From Pseudosulfitobacter koreensis (GTDB taxonomy: Bacteria; Pseudomonadota; Alphaproteobacteria; Rhodobacterales; Rhodobacteraceae): a stretch of DNA of 64,000 bases. The notes beneath the pieces were generated by a model. That model searched no databases. It was given only the letters and a program-made list of their open reading frames with translations, and was not told the DNA's origin. Location of the stretch: the NCBI RefSeq assembly GCF_024733015.1, contig NZ_JANKJG010000012.1, positions 62,001 through 126,000 of the forward strand, read 5' to 3'. Positions 7,627 to 16,158 of the stretch are shown here, in pieces (position 1 is the stretch's first letter; each line of letters opens with the position of its first letter). The position numbers and the translations under genes were made by a program.

Positions 7627-8895
7627 CTAACGGTCCGGCGCTGCCAGTGCAGGCTCCGCAGAAACGGCGGGGCCAGACGCCGGATCCGGTGCAAGCTGCT
7701 CAGGCTCGAGCGGCGGCAGGCGTCGGTAGAGTGCATAGCACACGCACGCCACCGTCCCCATCACCGGTATCAAAAGGCCCATCGCGAACAACGTGTCGCC
7801 GATCAGCGCGCCGATGCTGCCGACCACCAGGCCCGATCCCATCTGGATGAACCCCAGCAGGGACGACGCCGCACCTGCCATCTTGCCGAACGGGGCAAGC
7901 GCTGCGGTCGACATGGCGGGCATGACAAAGGCGATGCCAAAGGAATAGACCGCAACAGGCAGCATCACGTGCAAAAAGCTGGGCGGCCAGATCAGCAAGG
8001 TCGCGACACCGGCACTGCCTGCGGCGATGAATACAAGGCCCGGCAGCACCAGCCGTTCGGACCCATAGGTCGTCATCAGCCGACGCACCAGCAGCGAGCC
8101 CAGAAAGAACGCGCCCGATTGCGCCAGCATTGACAGGCCGAACTGCGAGGGCGAAAGCCCGACATCCTGCATCAGGATGAACGGCAGAAAGGTCGCCTGC
8201 GCGTAGATCGCACCCAGGGCGCCGCCGATCACGAAGGCTGCGGTCAGAAAGCGGATGTTGGTCAGCAGCATCCGGTAAGACCCCGCCAGCGCGCGGATAT
8301 TCAGACGGCTGGGATCGCGGACCACGGTTTCCTTCATGGCAAAGATCGTCACGCCGATCACGAATATCCCGATCGCTGCCATCAGCACAAAGATCGACCG
8401 CCAGCCAAAGACAGGCAGCATCAGCCCGCCGATGGTGGGCGACAGGGCCGGCCCCAGCGCCAGGATGATCCCGATCAGGTTCATGATCCGCGACGATTGT
8501 TCGCCGGTGAACAGATCGCGCACCAAGGCACGCGAAATCGCGACGCCGACCGAGGCGCCCACCCCTTGGGCGAAACGGGCAAGGATGAGCACCTCGACCG
8601 AGGGGGCCAGCATCGCCAGCACGCTTGCCGCGCAATAAAGCAACATGAACGCGATGGTGACTGGCCGCCGCCCCAAGGCATCCGACAGGGGCCCCGCGAT
8701 CAACTGGGCAAAGGCGAAGCCGCCGAAATACAAGGTCAGCGTCAGTTTGACGACGGACTCACTGCTTTCGAAATGGCGCACCAATTCTGTCATCGCGGGC
8801 GTATAAAGCGCCATTGACACCGGACCGATGGCGACAAGAAGCGCGCCAAGATAGCCGACCCGGCGTTCGCTCATGACAGGGGCGCCTGTGGTCAT
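7627..8895 (-). CDS. Bcr/CflA-type multidrug efflux MFS transporter
   Basis: Protein of 422 residues with about 12 hydrophobic segments, a DHA1 drug/H+ antiporter. The first helix region (LGALLVAIGPVSMALYTPAM) and the motif A loop (GPLSDALGRRPVTIAF, residues ~68-83) are typical of the Bcr/CflA group. It should export hydrophobic compounds across the inner membrane using the proton gradient. Its ATG overlaps the stop of the upstream MarR gene by 4 bases (ATGA), so the two are translationally coupled. The pair is probably autoregulated by MarR. Confidence 0.9.
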   Translation of the reverse strand: MTTGAPVMSERRVGYLGALLVAIGPVSMALYTPAMTELVRHFESSESVVKLTLTLYFGGFAFAQLIAGPLSDALGRRPVTIAFMLLYCAASVLAMLAPSVEVLILARFAQGVGASVGVAISRALVRDLFTGEQSSRIMNLIGIILALGPALSPTIGGLMLPVFGWRSIFVLMAAIGIFVIGVTIFAMKETVVRDPSRLNIRALAGSYRMLLTNIRFLTAAFVIGGALGAIYAQATFLPFILMQDVGLSPSQFGLSMLAQSGAFFLGSLLVRRLMTTYGSERLVLPGLVFIAAGSAGVATLLIWPPSFLHVMLPVAVYSFGIAFVMPAMSTAALAPFGKMAGAASSLLGFIQMGSGLVVGSIGALIGDTLFAMGLLIPVMGTVACVCYALYRRLPPLEPEQLAPDPASGPAVSAEPALAAPDR

Positions 8896-9392
8896 GACGC
8901 AGCTTCGAGGCGTGATGCGGCCCGTTCGGTTGCAAGATTTGCGCGAATGGCAAGTGCTGCGGATTTGAACGCAACCACCTGATCGTCGCTCAGTCCGGCC
9001 TGTGCCAGTGTGCGCACCTGCCGACCTGCAATGGCGATGCGGTCCAGCAGTTCCTGCGCTGCGTCGGTCAGTGTCACGATCTTGGCGCGGCGGTCGGCCG
9101 GGTCAGGGGCGCGTGCGACCAGTCCGGCCTTTTCCAGCGTGTCCAGAAATCCGGTAACGCTCATCGGGGTCAGGCCCAAGTTCTCTGCCAGCACGTGCTG
9201 ACGGGTGGCGCCACAACGCGCCATGTGCACCAATACCCGCGCTTCCGAAGTGGTGATCGGCACATTGGCCCTCTCGATTTCCCGCTCGAACGTCGCGCGC
9301 ATCAACCGCGCCATGTCAGAGATCAGAAATCCTAGGCTGTCGGGGTCAATGCCATAGGGCGCGACTGTCTTGCTGTCGATAAAGGTCGTCAT
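8892..9392 (-). CDS. MarR-family transcriptional regulator
   Basis: Protein of 166 residues with a winged helix: recognition-helix region LAENLGLTPMSVTGFLDTLEKAGLV (described here by ends only: LAENLGLT to EKAGLV) and wing DPADRRAKIVTLT. It has the helical dimerisation ends of MarR repressors. It is the first gene of a two-gene unit with the efflux pump, so it most likely represses its own operon until a toxic ligand binds. The upstream region at 9393-9450 is AT-rich and is the natural operator location. Confidence 0.9.
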   Translation of the reverse strand: MTTFIDSKTVAPYGIDPDSLGFLISDMARLMRATFEREIERANVPITTSEARVLVHMARCGATRQHVLAENLGLTPMSVTGFLDTLEKAGLVARAPDPADRRAKIVTLTDAAQELLDRIAIAGRQVRTLAQAGLSDDQVVAFKSAALAIRANLATERAASRLEAAS

Positions 9393-9450
9393 AACAATCC
9401 ATTCTTTTTTATAAGATGGGCATACTATAAGTCTTACTTACTATTTAGCA
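9393..9450 (-). promoter_or_regulatory. AT-rich promoter/operator region of the marR-efflux unit
   Basis: On the minus strand this contains repeated AGTAAGTAAGAC and two TTATA blocks (CTTATAGTA and CTTATAAAA), in sharp contrast to the GC-rich surroundings. The TATAGT string could serve as a -10 element; no clean -35 at 17 bases was found. MarR operators usually overlap such promoters, but no perfect dyad is present. Confidence 0.45.
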
Positions 9451-9536
9451 GTCCAAGGTCAATGGGGGATGCAGGCCTTGTGAACTGCATCGGTGGTTGG
9501 TGAACGTGTATAACTCAAACAATTTCGCCTGTCGCA

Positions 9537-10688
9537 TCAGGGCGGAGTGTCGATGCAAAAGCCAGCCTGAAATGGCAATATGCCGCTTCCCGTGACTCTC
9601 GCGGTGCTGCCTGCCGTGCCGGGCACGATGATGATGCGGTCCAGCCCGCGCACGTCCAGCCGCGCGATGGCCTGTTGCAGCGCAGTCAGCAACCGGTCCT
9701 TGAGCGGGGCCGCAAGGCTGGTGTCTATGACGATGGCCTGTGGGGCCAGGAAAGCCTGCGCGCTGACGCAGGCCGTGGCGATATTGTCGGCAGCGATGGC
9801 AAGCCATTCGTCGAAAACGGCTTCGGTCGCGGCATCAAGCGGGGCCGCGTCAAAATAGGCATCGGACGACAGGCCCGCCTCTGCCGTGCGCGCCTCGAGC
9901 ATGTGCAGCGATGCGGTGTCGATCATCTGTTGCGCGGGCCCCGGTGCGGTGCGCACCGCAGGCAGGCTGCCGATGGCGCCCGCGTGCCCGCCACCGGTGA
10001 AGAGGCGCCCGCCCAGAGCGACGCCGCCGCCGATGAATGTGCCGACGTAGATATAGGCAAAACTGTCGTAGCCCTCAGGGTTGCCGGTCTCAAGTTCTGC
10101 CAGGCACGCAGATGCCGCGTCGTTCAGCACCATGGTCGGCACATCGAAATGTGCCGCGATCTCGGCGCGCAGATCGGTGTCGCGCCAATCGGCCATCGCA
10201 CCTGCGGGCGCGCCGATGGTTTCTTCCCAATCGGCCAGCTGATCGGGCAGGGCCAGCCCGATGCCGGTCAGGCGCGCGCGCTGTACGGGCGTCATGGCGT
10301 CCATCAACGTTCCGATACCGCCCGTGATCTTGCCGCGCAGATCGTCCACCAGCGGAAAGGCATAGCGGTGGGCTACGCGGTCCAGGATCCGATAGTCGAA
10401 GGTCATGCTGACCACCTCGAGCGAGCGCCGCCCGACCTTGACGCCGATGGACATCGCGCCATCCGGGTTCAGCGCATAGGGGGTCGAGGGCTGCCCGATG
10501 CGCCCGCGCACCGTGTCGCCCGCACTCAGGAACCCCTGCGCCACCAGACGGTTCACGATGACCGTGGCAGACTGTGCCGAAAGACCCGACGCGCGGGTCA
10601 GTTCGGCCTTGCTCATCTGCCCGGCCTTGCGGATCAGATGGAGAAACAACCGATCGTTGTAAGGCCTGGGGCTGGTGTCAGCAGTCAT
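9537..10688 (-). CDS. ROK-family transcriptional repressor
   Basis: 383 residues from the ATG at 10688, which has AAGGAC about 8 bases upstream; an in-frame ATG 51 bases further up has none. An N-terminal winged helix (residues ~10-65, with SKAELTRASGLSAQSATVIV) precedes a ROK sugar-kinase-like domain with TGIGLALPDQL, VLNDAASACLAE and GGGHAGAIGSLP. The zinc-binding CxCGxxGC motif of many ROK proteins is missing. It is divergent from a fructokinase gene, and a perfect palindrome lies between them, so it probably represses sugar genes, itself included, with a sugar or sugar phosphate as effector. Confidence 0.87.
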   Translation of the reverse strand: MTADTSPRPYNDRLFLHLIRKAGQMSKAELTRASGLSAQSATVIVNRLVAQGFLSAGDTVRGRIGQPSTPYALNPDGAMSIGVKVGRRSLEVVSMTFDYRILDRVAHRYAFPLVDDLRGKITGGIGTLMDAMTPVQRARLTGIGLALPDQLADWEETIGAPAGAMADWRDTDLRAEIAAHFDVPTMVLNDAASACLAELETGNPEGYDSFAYIYVGTFIGGGVALGGRLFTGGGHAGAIGSLPAVRTAPGPAQQMIDTASLHMLEARTAEAGLSSDAYFDAAPLDAATEAVFDEWLAIAADNIATACVSAQAFLAPQAIVIDTSLAAPLKDRLLTALQQAIARLDVRGLDRIIIVPGTAGSTARVTGSGILPFQAGFCIDTPP

Positions 10689-10748
10689 TGCGCGGGTCCT
10701 TCGCTTGTGTGCGCCAAATGGCCAAAGTTGGGGACGCAAGTCAATAAA

Positions 10749-10765
10749 TAAATCAAGTTGATTTA
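10749..10765. promoter_or_regulatory. 17-bp perfect palindrome, probable ROK operator
   Basis: TAAATCAA-G-TTGATTTA is a perfect dyad between the divergent ROK repressor (start 10688) and fructokinase (start 10823). It is directly followed by TTGACA (10770-10775), a possible -35 element for the fructokinase, so a bound repressor would block it. Position, symmetry and AT-richness make this the likely site of the adjacent ROK protein. Confidence 0.75.
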
Positions 10766-10822
10766 ATTGTTGACATCTGGGGCGATTCTGCTGCTTTTCG
10801 GGGTCACGCAGTTTGACGAGGG

Positions 10823-11794
10823 ATGTCCCAGATGCCGACCACAGCCAAAATCGCCATCGGCGGTGAAAACCTGATCGACTTTGTCCAAACCGGAGAGGAA
10901 GACGGTGCGCCCCTGTTCGATGCCAATCCCGGCGGCTCTCCGTTCAATGTGGCGGTGGGGCTGGCGCGCCAAGAGGTGCAGACCCATTACGTGACGCCGA
11001 TTTCCACCGATGCGCTGGGCGATACGCTGGCCGAGCGGCTGACTGCATCCGGTGCGACTGTCGCGGCCCCGCGCAGCGCGGCACCCACGTCACGTGCGGT
11101 TGTGACGCTCGAGCAGGGCATACCGGCCTATGCCTTTCACCGGGACGGCACCGCCGAGCGGCAGGTGACTGAAAGCAGCCTGTGGGACAGCATTCCCGCG
11201 GATGTGTCGGCGCTGCATTGCGGCGGGCTGGCGCTGGTCGACGGTGTGGATGCGGATGCCTGGACTGCGGTGCTGGTGCAGGCGGCGACGCGGGGCATTT
11301 TCATTTCCTTCGATCCCAATGTACGTGCCTCGCTGATCCATGATCCTGCAGCCTACACGAAGCGGGTGGAGCGTGTCCTGCAGGTGGCGCACCTGGTCAA
11401 GCTCAGCGACGAGGATCTGCGCTGGCTCTATCCCGACAGGCCCGAGGCCGAGGCGGTCGCGGCGCTGCGTGCGGCGACCTCTGCGGGTCTGGTGGTGCTG
11501 ACGCGGGGCCCTCTGGATACGTCGGCCTATGCGCGCGCGGCGCAGTCCACCGTGCCCGTGCCGAAGGTGACGCGGTTGGTCGACACAGTCGGCGCGGGCG
11601 ACACGTTCATGGCGACGCTGCTGGCGGCACTGGCAGATCGCTCTGCTCTGTCGGCGGAGGTGCTGGACGGCATGGATCAGAGCGATCTGACGGCCCTGTT
11701 GACCCGCGCGGGGCAAGCGGCGGCGCTGAACTGCGAGCGGTCGGGGTGCAACCCGCCGTCGCGGTCAGAACTGGACGCAGCGCTGGCAGGCTAG
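10823..11794 (+). CDS. PfkB-family carbohydrate kinase (fructokinase-like)
   Basis: Protein of 323 residues. The substrate-binding N-terminus has GGENLIDFV and the NPGGSPFNVAVGLAR signature. The C-terminal signature DTVGAGDTFMATLLAAL carries the catalytic Asp and the anion hole of ribokinase-type enzymes. Fructokinases of this type phosphorylate fructose with ATP. The start ATG at 10823 follows GACGAGGG. The divergent ROK gene with a shared palindrome suggests sugar-induced expression. Its stop overlaps that of the convergent FAD monooxygenase by 4 bases. Confidence 0.87.
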   Translation: MSQMPTTAKIAIGGENLIDFVQTGEEDGAPLFDANPGGSPFNVAVGLARQEVQTHYVTPISTDALGDTLAERLTASGATVAAPRSAAPTSRAVVTLEQGIPAYAFHRDGTAERQVTESSLWDSIPADVSALHCGGLALVDGVDADAWTAVLVQAATRGIFISFDPNVRASLIHDPAAYTKRVERVLQVAHLVKLSDEDLRWLYPDRPEAEAVAALRAATSAGLVVLTRGPLDTSAYARAAQSTVPVPKVTRLVDTVGAGDTFMATLLAALADRSALSAEVLDGMDQSDLTALLTRAGQAAALNCERSGCNPPSRSELDAALAG

Positions 11795-13065
11795 ACCCGT
11801 GCGCCTGGTGCTATGGTCGGCGGTGCCGCGTTCAGGGTCTCGATCGCGAACCCTGCTGCGGCCTTGTACTTGGCCATAAAGTCTTGTCGCTCAGCAGGCG
11901 GAATGACCGCGTCGATGTCGTTATAGACGCCCCCCGAGCGTTCGTTGAGCATGTTCAGCAGCCCGAAGGGCCCTGCGCCCCGGTTGCGCAGGATCAGGTC
12001 AGACACCGGCCCGCACAGTTGCGCGTCATAAGCCGCCAATGCCTGCGGTGTCACGCCATGCGCCAGGAATGCCGCCCCCAGCGTGCGCGCGTCGATCACC
12101 GCCTGGCTCGCGCCGTTCGATCCGGTGGGATACATCGCGTGCGCCGCGTCCCCCATCAGCGCCACTGGGCCATCGACCCATGTGGGCACCGGATCGCGGT
12201 CGATCATCGGGTTTTCGAAGGCGATATCAGACCCACGGATCAGCGCGGGCACGTCCAGCCAGTCATAGACCCAGTCGTCGAAGTGATGGGCAAAGTCGCT
12301 GATCGGCACCTCGCGGAACCAGCCGATATCGGCGCGTTTGCTTGGATCGTCCATCGTGACCTCGGCGATCCAGTTGATGAGCGCCAGCCCGGTGTCGGGA
12401 TCGGGGTGCGAGATCGGATAGATCACCATGCGCTGACGGTGCGTGCCCAGACCCACGAAGGACGATCCCGTGCGGATCGGTTTCGCCAGCGTCGTGCCGC
12501 GCCACATCACCGCCCCGCCCCAGTGGATCGGCGGCTGGTCGGGGTGCATCTGTGCGCGCACGCGACTGTGGATGCCATCCGCACCGATGAGCAGCGTGCC
12601 ATCCTCGCGCGACATGCTGCCGTCGGCGTGTTCGATTTGTGCCGTCACGGTGCCGTCCGGCTTGTGCTCGTAGCCAGTGACCCGCGCGCCCAGCCTTATC
12701 GCGTCCTTGCCAGCGCGGTCCTGAAACACCTGCGCCAGCAGCATGTGGAACGCGCCGCGGTGCATCGCGTATTGCGGCCAGTTGTACCCAGCCTCAAGCC
12801 CGCGGCTTTCGGCATGGATGTCCTGACCGTTCAGGCCCACCATCGCCCATTCGCGGGCAGGGACACCGACGCGGTCCAGATCATCCGCCGTAAGCCCCAT
12901 GTCGAACAGCTCGCGCACCGCATTAGGCTGGATGTTGATACCCACGCCCAAGGGCCGCAGGCTGCTCACGCTTTCAAACACCGTGCAGGGCACGCCGATC
13001 TGGTGCAGGGTCAGCGCCAGTGCCAGCCCGCCGATGCCGCCGCCTGCGATCAGAACGCGGGTCAA
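11791..13065 (-). CDS. FAD-dependent aromatic monooxygenase (flavoprotein hydroxylase)
   Basis: Protein of 424 residues of the class A flavin monooxygenase family. The GxGxxG dinucleotide fold is at the N-terminus (VLIAGGGIGGLALALTLHQ), the DG motif at ~163 (LLIGADGIHSRVR), and the second FAD motif near 310 (GPVALMGDAAHAMYPTGSNG). These enzymes use NAD(P)H and O2 to hydroxylate aromatic rings, such as salicylate or 3-hydroxybenzoate. It is the last gene of a unit with P450 and amidohydrolase; its ATG overlaps the P450 stop by 4 bases. The probable role is ring hydroxylation of the aromatic acid released by the cluster; the exact substrate is unknown. Confidence 0.88.
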   Translation of the reverse strand: MTRVLIAGGGIGGLALALTLHQIGVPCTVFESVSSLRPLGVGINIQPNAVRELFDMGLTADDLDRVGVPAREWAMVGLNGQDIHAESRGLEAGYNWPQYAMHRGAFHMLLAQVFQDRAGKDAIRLGARVTGYEHKPDGTVTAQIEHADGSMSREDGTLLIGADGIHSRVRAQMHPDQPPIHWGGAVMWRGTTLAKPIRTGSSFVGLGTHRQRMVIYPISHPDPDTGLALINWIAEVTMDDPSKRADIGWFREVPISDFAHHFDDWVYDWLDVPALIRGSDIAFENPMIDRDPVPTWVDGPVALMGDAAHAMYPTGSNGASQAVIDARTLGAAFLAHGVTPQALAAYDAQLCGPVSDLILRNRGAGPFGLLNMLNERSGGVYNDIDAVIPPAERQDFMAKYKAAAGFAIETLNAAPPTIAPGARV

Positions 13066-14240
13066 TTCAGCAGCACCGGGATCTGAATAGGTCCGCGAAA
13101 GCCGAATCCGCGCCAGATCACATCGTCGGTGTCGGGAATGCTCATGTTGGGGAAACGGTCGAACAGCAGTGGCAGCATCACTTGGCCCACCGCACGGCGC
13201 GCCACGTGAGTGCCCTGGCAGAAGTGCGGGCCATTGCCGAAGGCCTGATGCTGGTTCTTGTCGCGGTAGACGATAAAGTCCTCACCGTTCTCATAGAGTT
13301 CCTCGTCGCGACAAGCGCTGGCCTGAATGGTCATCACCGTGTCGCCCTTCGGGATGTGACAGCCGCGAATTTCGGTGTCTTCCAGCACCAGACGGGCCGA
13401 GACCTGAATGGGGGCGACCCAGCGCACGCCTTCCTCGAACGACTTGTCCCAGTCGGCGTTGCGCTTGACCTCTTCCAGCTGGTCGGGGTTTGTCAGAAGT
13501 CCGTAGAGGATGGTGTTCAGCGCGTCGCGCGGCTCGTTGATGCCGCCGCCGATGGCGATCTTGATGTTGGAATAGATTTGGCTCATCTCGATCGGATCGT
13601 CCGCGTTCAACATCACCGACATCGCTGAATTGTTCGGCTCGGCGCGGTGGCGGTCCTGCAGGCTGTCCATCAGCGCGTTCATCTCGGCGTTGGCCTGGTC
13701 CGAGATGGCAAAGGGCTCGTCTTTCCAGCCGAAGTTGCCCGCGCCGTTGATCAGGGCCTGCGACCAGTGCTGCATCTGGTCGTCCGTCGCCTCGTCCAGA
13801 CCCAAAAGCACCGCCAGACCGCGCGCGGCATAGGGGCCGGAGAGAGCCGGGAACAGATCCACGATCTCGCCACGGGGCAGGCGGGCCACGTAGTCCTCGG
13901 CGATCTGCTTATAGCGCGGCATCCAGTCGTTCATGATGACCTTGGGTGCAAAGGCCGGTGCCATCGCCATACGCTCGCGTTTGTGCGCCTCGCCGTCCTT
14001 GCGCATCAGCGTGTGCGCCTGAAATGCCCGCTTCATCGGCGTGTTGGGGTCATTCGAGCTGAAGATCTCGGGCGTGTCCTTGACGTATTTGGTGTCCTCG
14101 GCGCGGGTCAGCAGGGTGCGGCCCACGGATTTGACGCGCAGCACGGGGGCTTCGGCGCGCAGGCGGCGATAGATCGGATAGGGGTCGCGATCCAGCTGGT
14201 CGAGGGTGATCGTCTCGTCGAGGGGGGCAAGGGCGCTCAT
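13062..14240 (-). CDS. Cytochrome P450
   Basis: 392 residues from the ATG at 14240, which has GGGGGAA upstream; an earlier in-frame ATG at 14309 would add 23 residues without an RBS. The heme-binding loop FGNGPHFCQGTH has the thiolate Cys near residue 341. The I-helix has IAIGGGINEPRD, replacing the usual AGxET with a GGxNEPRD form seen in some bacterial P450s, and EEGVRW gives the ExxR element. It is soluble (no anchor), so it needs a ferredoxin and reductase, neither of which is in this cluster. The position suggests O-demethylation or hydroxylation of an aromatic acid. Confidence 0.93.
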   Translation of the reverse strand: MSALAPLDETITLDQLDRDPYPIYRRLRAEAPVLRVKSVGRTLLTRAEDTKYVKDTPEIFSSNDPNTPMKRAFQAHTLMRKDGEAHKRERMAMAPAFAPKVIMNDWMPRYKQIAEDYVARLPRGEIVDLFPALSGPYAARGLAVLLGLDEATDDQMQHWSQALINGAGNFGWKDEPFAISDQANAEMNALMDSLQDRHRAEPNNSAMSVMLNADDPIEMSQIYSNIKIAIGGGINEPRDALNTILYGLLTNPDQLEEVKRNADWDKSFEEGVRWVAPIQVSARLVLEDTEIRGCHIPKGDTVMTIQASACRDEELYENGEDFIVYRDKNQHQAFGNGPHFCQGTHVARRAVGQVMLPLLFDRFPNMSIPDTDDVIWRGFGFRGPIQIPVLLN

Positions 14241-14324
14241 GCGGTGTTCCCCCGACGTGCCAGTGCCGTTTCGTTCATTGCCATCTGTGGTTCCTCCCAA
14301 AACCTGCACCGATGTGCATTGCCG

Positions 14325-15212
14325 TCAGACGCTTTCGCCCAGCAGGCGCAGCGCGTTTTCCTTCAGGATCAGCGGGCGCACCTCGTCTTTGAACGGGGCT
14401 GCCTCGAAATCCGCAAGCCAGCGGTCGGGCGTGATCGCGGGCCAGTCCGATCCGAAGAGCATCTTCTTTTTCAGGATCGAGTTGGCGTAGCGGATAAATG
14501 TTTCAGGGAAGTATTTTGGCGACCAGCCTGACATGTCGTAATAAACGTTGGGTTTGTGCTGGGCGACGGCCAGACCTTCCTCGGTCCAGGGAAAGGACGG
14601 GTGCGCCAGGATGATCTTCATGTCGGGGAAGTCCACCGCCACATCGTCCAGATACATCGGGTTGGAATACTTCAGCCGCATGCCCATGCCGCCGCGCATG
14701 CCCGAGCCAACGCCCGTCTGGCCGGTGTGAAAGAGGGTAATCACGCCCTCTTCGGCACACGCCTCCAGTACGGTGTAACAGGCCTCGCGGTCATTGGGGT
14801 AAAAGCCCTGCATGGTTGGGTGAAACTTGAACCCGCGCACCCCGAAATCCCGGACCAGCCGACGCACTTCGCGTGCGCCCGCGCGGCCCTTGTGCGGATC
14901 GACCGAGGCGAAGGGGATCAGGATATCGTCGTTTTCGGCGCAGATGCCTGCGACCTCTTCGTTGGAATAGCGGCGAAAGCCCGTCTCGCGCTCGGCATCC
15001 ACCGGAAAGATCACCGCCGCGATGTTGCGCTCGCGGTAATAATTGGCCGTGTCCTGAACCGTGGGCAGCATGCCCTTGGCGCCTGCCGGGTTCTTGAAAT
15101 AGGCGGCCATGCCTGCCTGAAACTCGTTATAACCATCGTCACGGTGGTCGCAGCAGGGTTCCTCTGCGTGGGTGTGAAAGTCGATCGCGCGAACGGATGC
15201 AAAATCTACCAA
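14325..15212 (-). CDS. Amidohydrolase family protein (probable aryl beta-ketoacyl-CoA hydrolase)
   Basis: Protein of 295 residues of the metal-dependent amidohydrolase-2 (ACMSD-like) fold. Metal and active-site features are the N-terminal IDFHTHAEEP, GFKFHPTMQG, LFHTGQTG, IILAHPSFPW and the late FGSDWPA with the conserved Asp. Relatives in hydroxycinnamate catabolism (for example PhdC of Rhodococcus) cleave 4-hydroxyphenyl-beta-ketopropionyl-CoA in a retro-Claisen step. The adjacent CoA ligase, crotonase and dehydrogenase support that role here. It begins a minus-strand unit with P450 and monooxygenase and is divergent from the crotonase. Confidence 0.82.
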   Translation of the reverse strand: MVDFASVRAIDFHTHAEEPCCDHRDDGYNEFQAGMAAYFKNPAGAKGMLPTVQDTANYYRERNIAAVIFPVDAERETGFRRYSNEEVAGICAENDDILIPFASVDPHKGRAGAREVRRLVRDFGVRGFKFHPTMQGFYPNDREACYTVLEACAEEGVITLFHTGQTGVGSGMRGGMGMRLKYSNPMYLDDVAVDFPDMKIILAHPSFPWTEEGLAVAQHKPNVYYDMSGWSPKYFPETFIRYANSILKKKMLFGSDWPAITPDRWLADFEAAPFKDEVRPLILKENALRLLGESV

Positions 15213-15267
15213 GAATCAATCCTCCCTCGGGGCCTGTGCAAAGCGTATCATGAAAAACGCTATGCTG

Positions 15268-15280
15268 TGTAACAATTACA
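15268..15280. promoter_or_regulatory. Dyad TGTAA-CAA-TTACA in the divergent promoter of the aromatic cluster
   Basis: A perfect 5-base-arm dyad in the 112-base gap between the amidohydrolase and crotonase genes. It contains the 9-mer TAACAATTA (15270-15278), which is also found at 22250-22258 ahead of the MarR gene of the same cluster. The CouR-like MarR protein is the best candidate to bind both. Confidence 0.55.
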
Positions 15281-15324
15281 GTCTATAACACTTTTGACAA
15301 TTTACGACAGGGAGGGGGATTCTC

Positions 15325-16113
15325 GTGGCCGACGGAACAGCCAAGACAGATGTGACCCGCATCGAGATCGAAGACGATATCGCAACCATCATCTTTGACC
15401 GCCCTGAAAAGCGCAACGCCATGAACGACGCGCTGGTGGCCGCCCTCGACACTTTCTTCGCGCATCCGCCCGAAGGCGTGCGCGCGGTGATCCTCTATGG
15501 CGAGGGCGGGCATTTCTGTTCGGGGCTGGACCTGTCCGAGCATGAACACCGCAACCCAGAAGAGACGGTCTATCATTCGCGTAATTGGCACCGTGTGGCC
15601 GATCTGATCGAATACGGCGGCCTGCCGGTGATCGCGGCGATGACCGGTGCCGTGATCGGCGGGGGCCTTGAGATCGCCACCTCGGCGCATGTGCGCATCG
15701 CGGAACCTTCGGTGCGGTTTCAACTGCCCGAGGGGCGGCGCGGTATCTTTGTCGGCGGCGGTGCTACCGTGCGCGTGGGCCGGATCATCGGTGCCGACCG
15801 GATGCGCGAGATGATGCTGACGGGCCGCAACTATGGCGCCGAAGACGGCCTGCGTCTGGGGCTTGCGCATTATTCCGTGGGCGAGGGCGAGGCGCTGCCG
15901 CTGGCCAAAAAGCTGGCGCGCGAGGTGGCGGACAATGCGCCCTTCTCGAATTACCTGATGATTCAGGCCATCGGGCGGATCGGGGATATGTCCCGCTCTG
16001 ACGGTCTGTTCACCGAAAGCCTGTCCGCCGCGATGTCGCAGACATCGGCAGGCGCGCAGGAAGGTCTGCGTGCGTTCCTGGAGAAACGCCCGCCAGATTT
16101 CCACAAGAAATAA
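15325..16113 (+). CDS. Enoyl-CoA hydratase/isomerase (crotonase) family protein
   Basis: Protein of 262 residues starting at GTG 15325 behind a strong GGGAGGGGG. Crotonase features are IIFDRPEKRNAMND, the oxyanion-hole segment FCSGLDLSEHE, the second one in AVIGGGLEIATSAH, and LPEGRRGIFVGGGATVRV where the catalytic Glu normally lies. It should hydrate an aryl-propenoyl-CoA produced by the cluster's ligase. It is first in a plus-strand unit with dctPQM, 45 bases ahead of dctP, which ties uptake and the CoA pathway together. Confidence 0.88.
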   Translation: MADGTAKTDVTRIEIEDDIATIIFDRPEKRNAMNDALVAALDTFFAHPPEGVRAVILYGEGGHFCSGLDLSEHEHRNPEETVYHSRNWHRVADLIEYGGLPVIAAMTGAVIGGGLEIATSAHVRIAEPSVRFQLPEGRRGIFVGGGATVRVGRIIGADRMREMMLTGRNYGAEDGLRLGLAHYSVGEGEALPLAKKLAREVADNAPFSNYLMIQAIGRIGDMSRSDGLFTESLSAAMSQTSAGAQEGLRAFLEKRPPDFHKK

Positions 16114-16158
16114 GCCGGGAAAAACCGGTTCAGCGATCATCTTTAGGGAGGAAACAAG

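Noticed and set aside
9675-10751. 358-codon plus-strand frame opposite the ROK gene
   Set aside because: Antisense shadow; it would also cover the operator palindrome.
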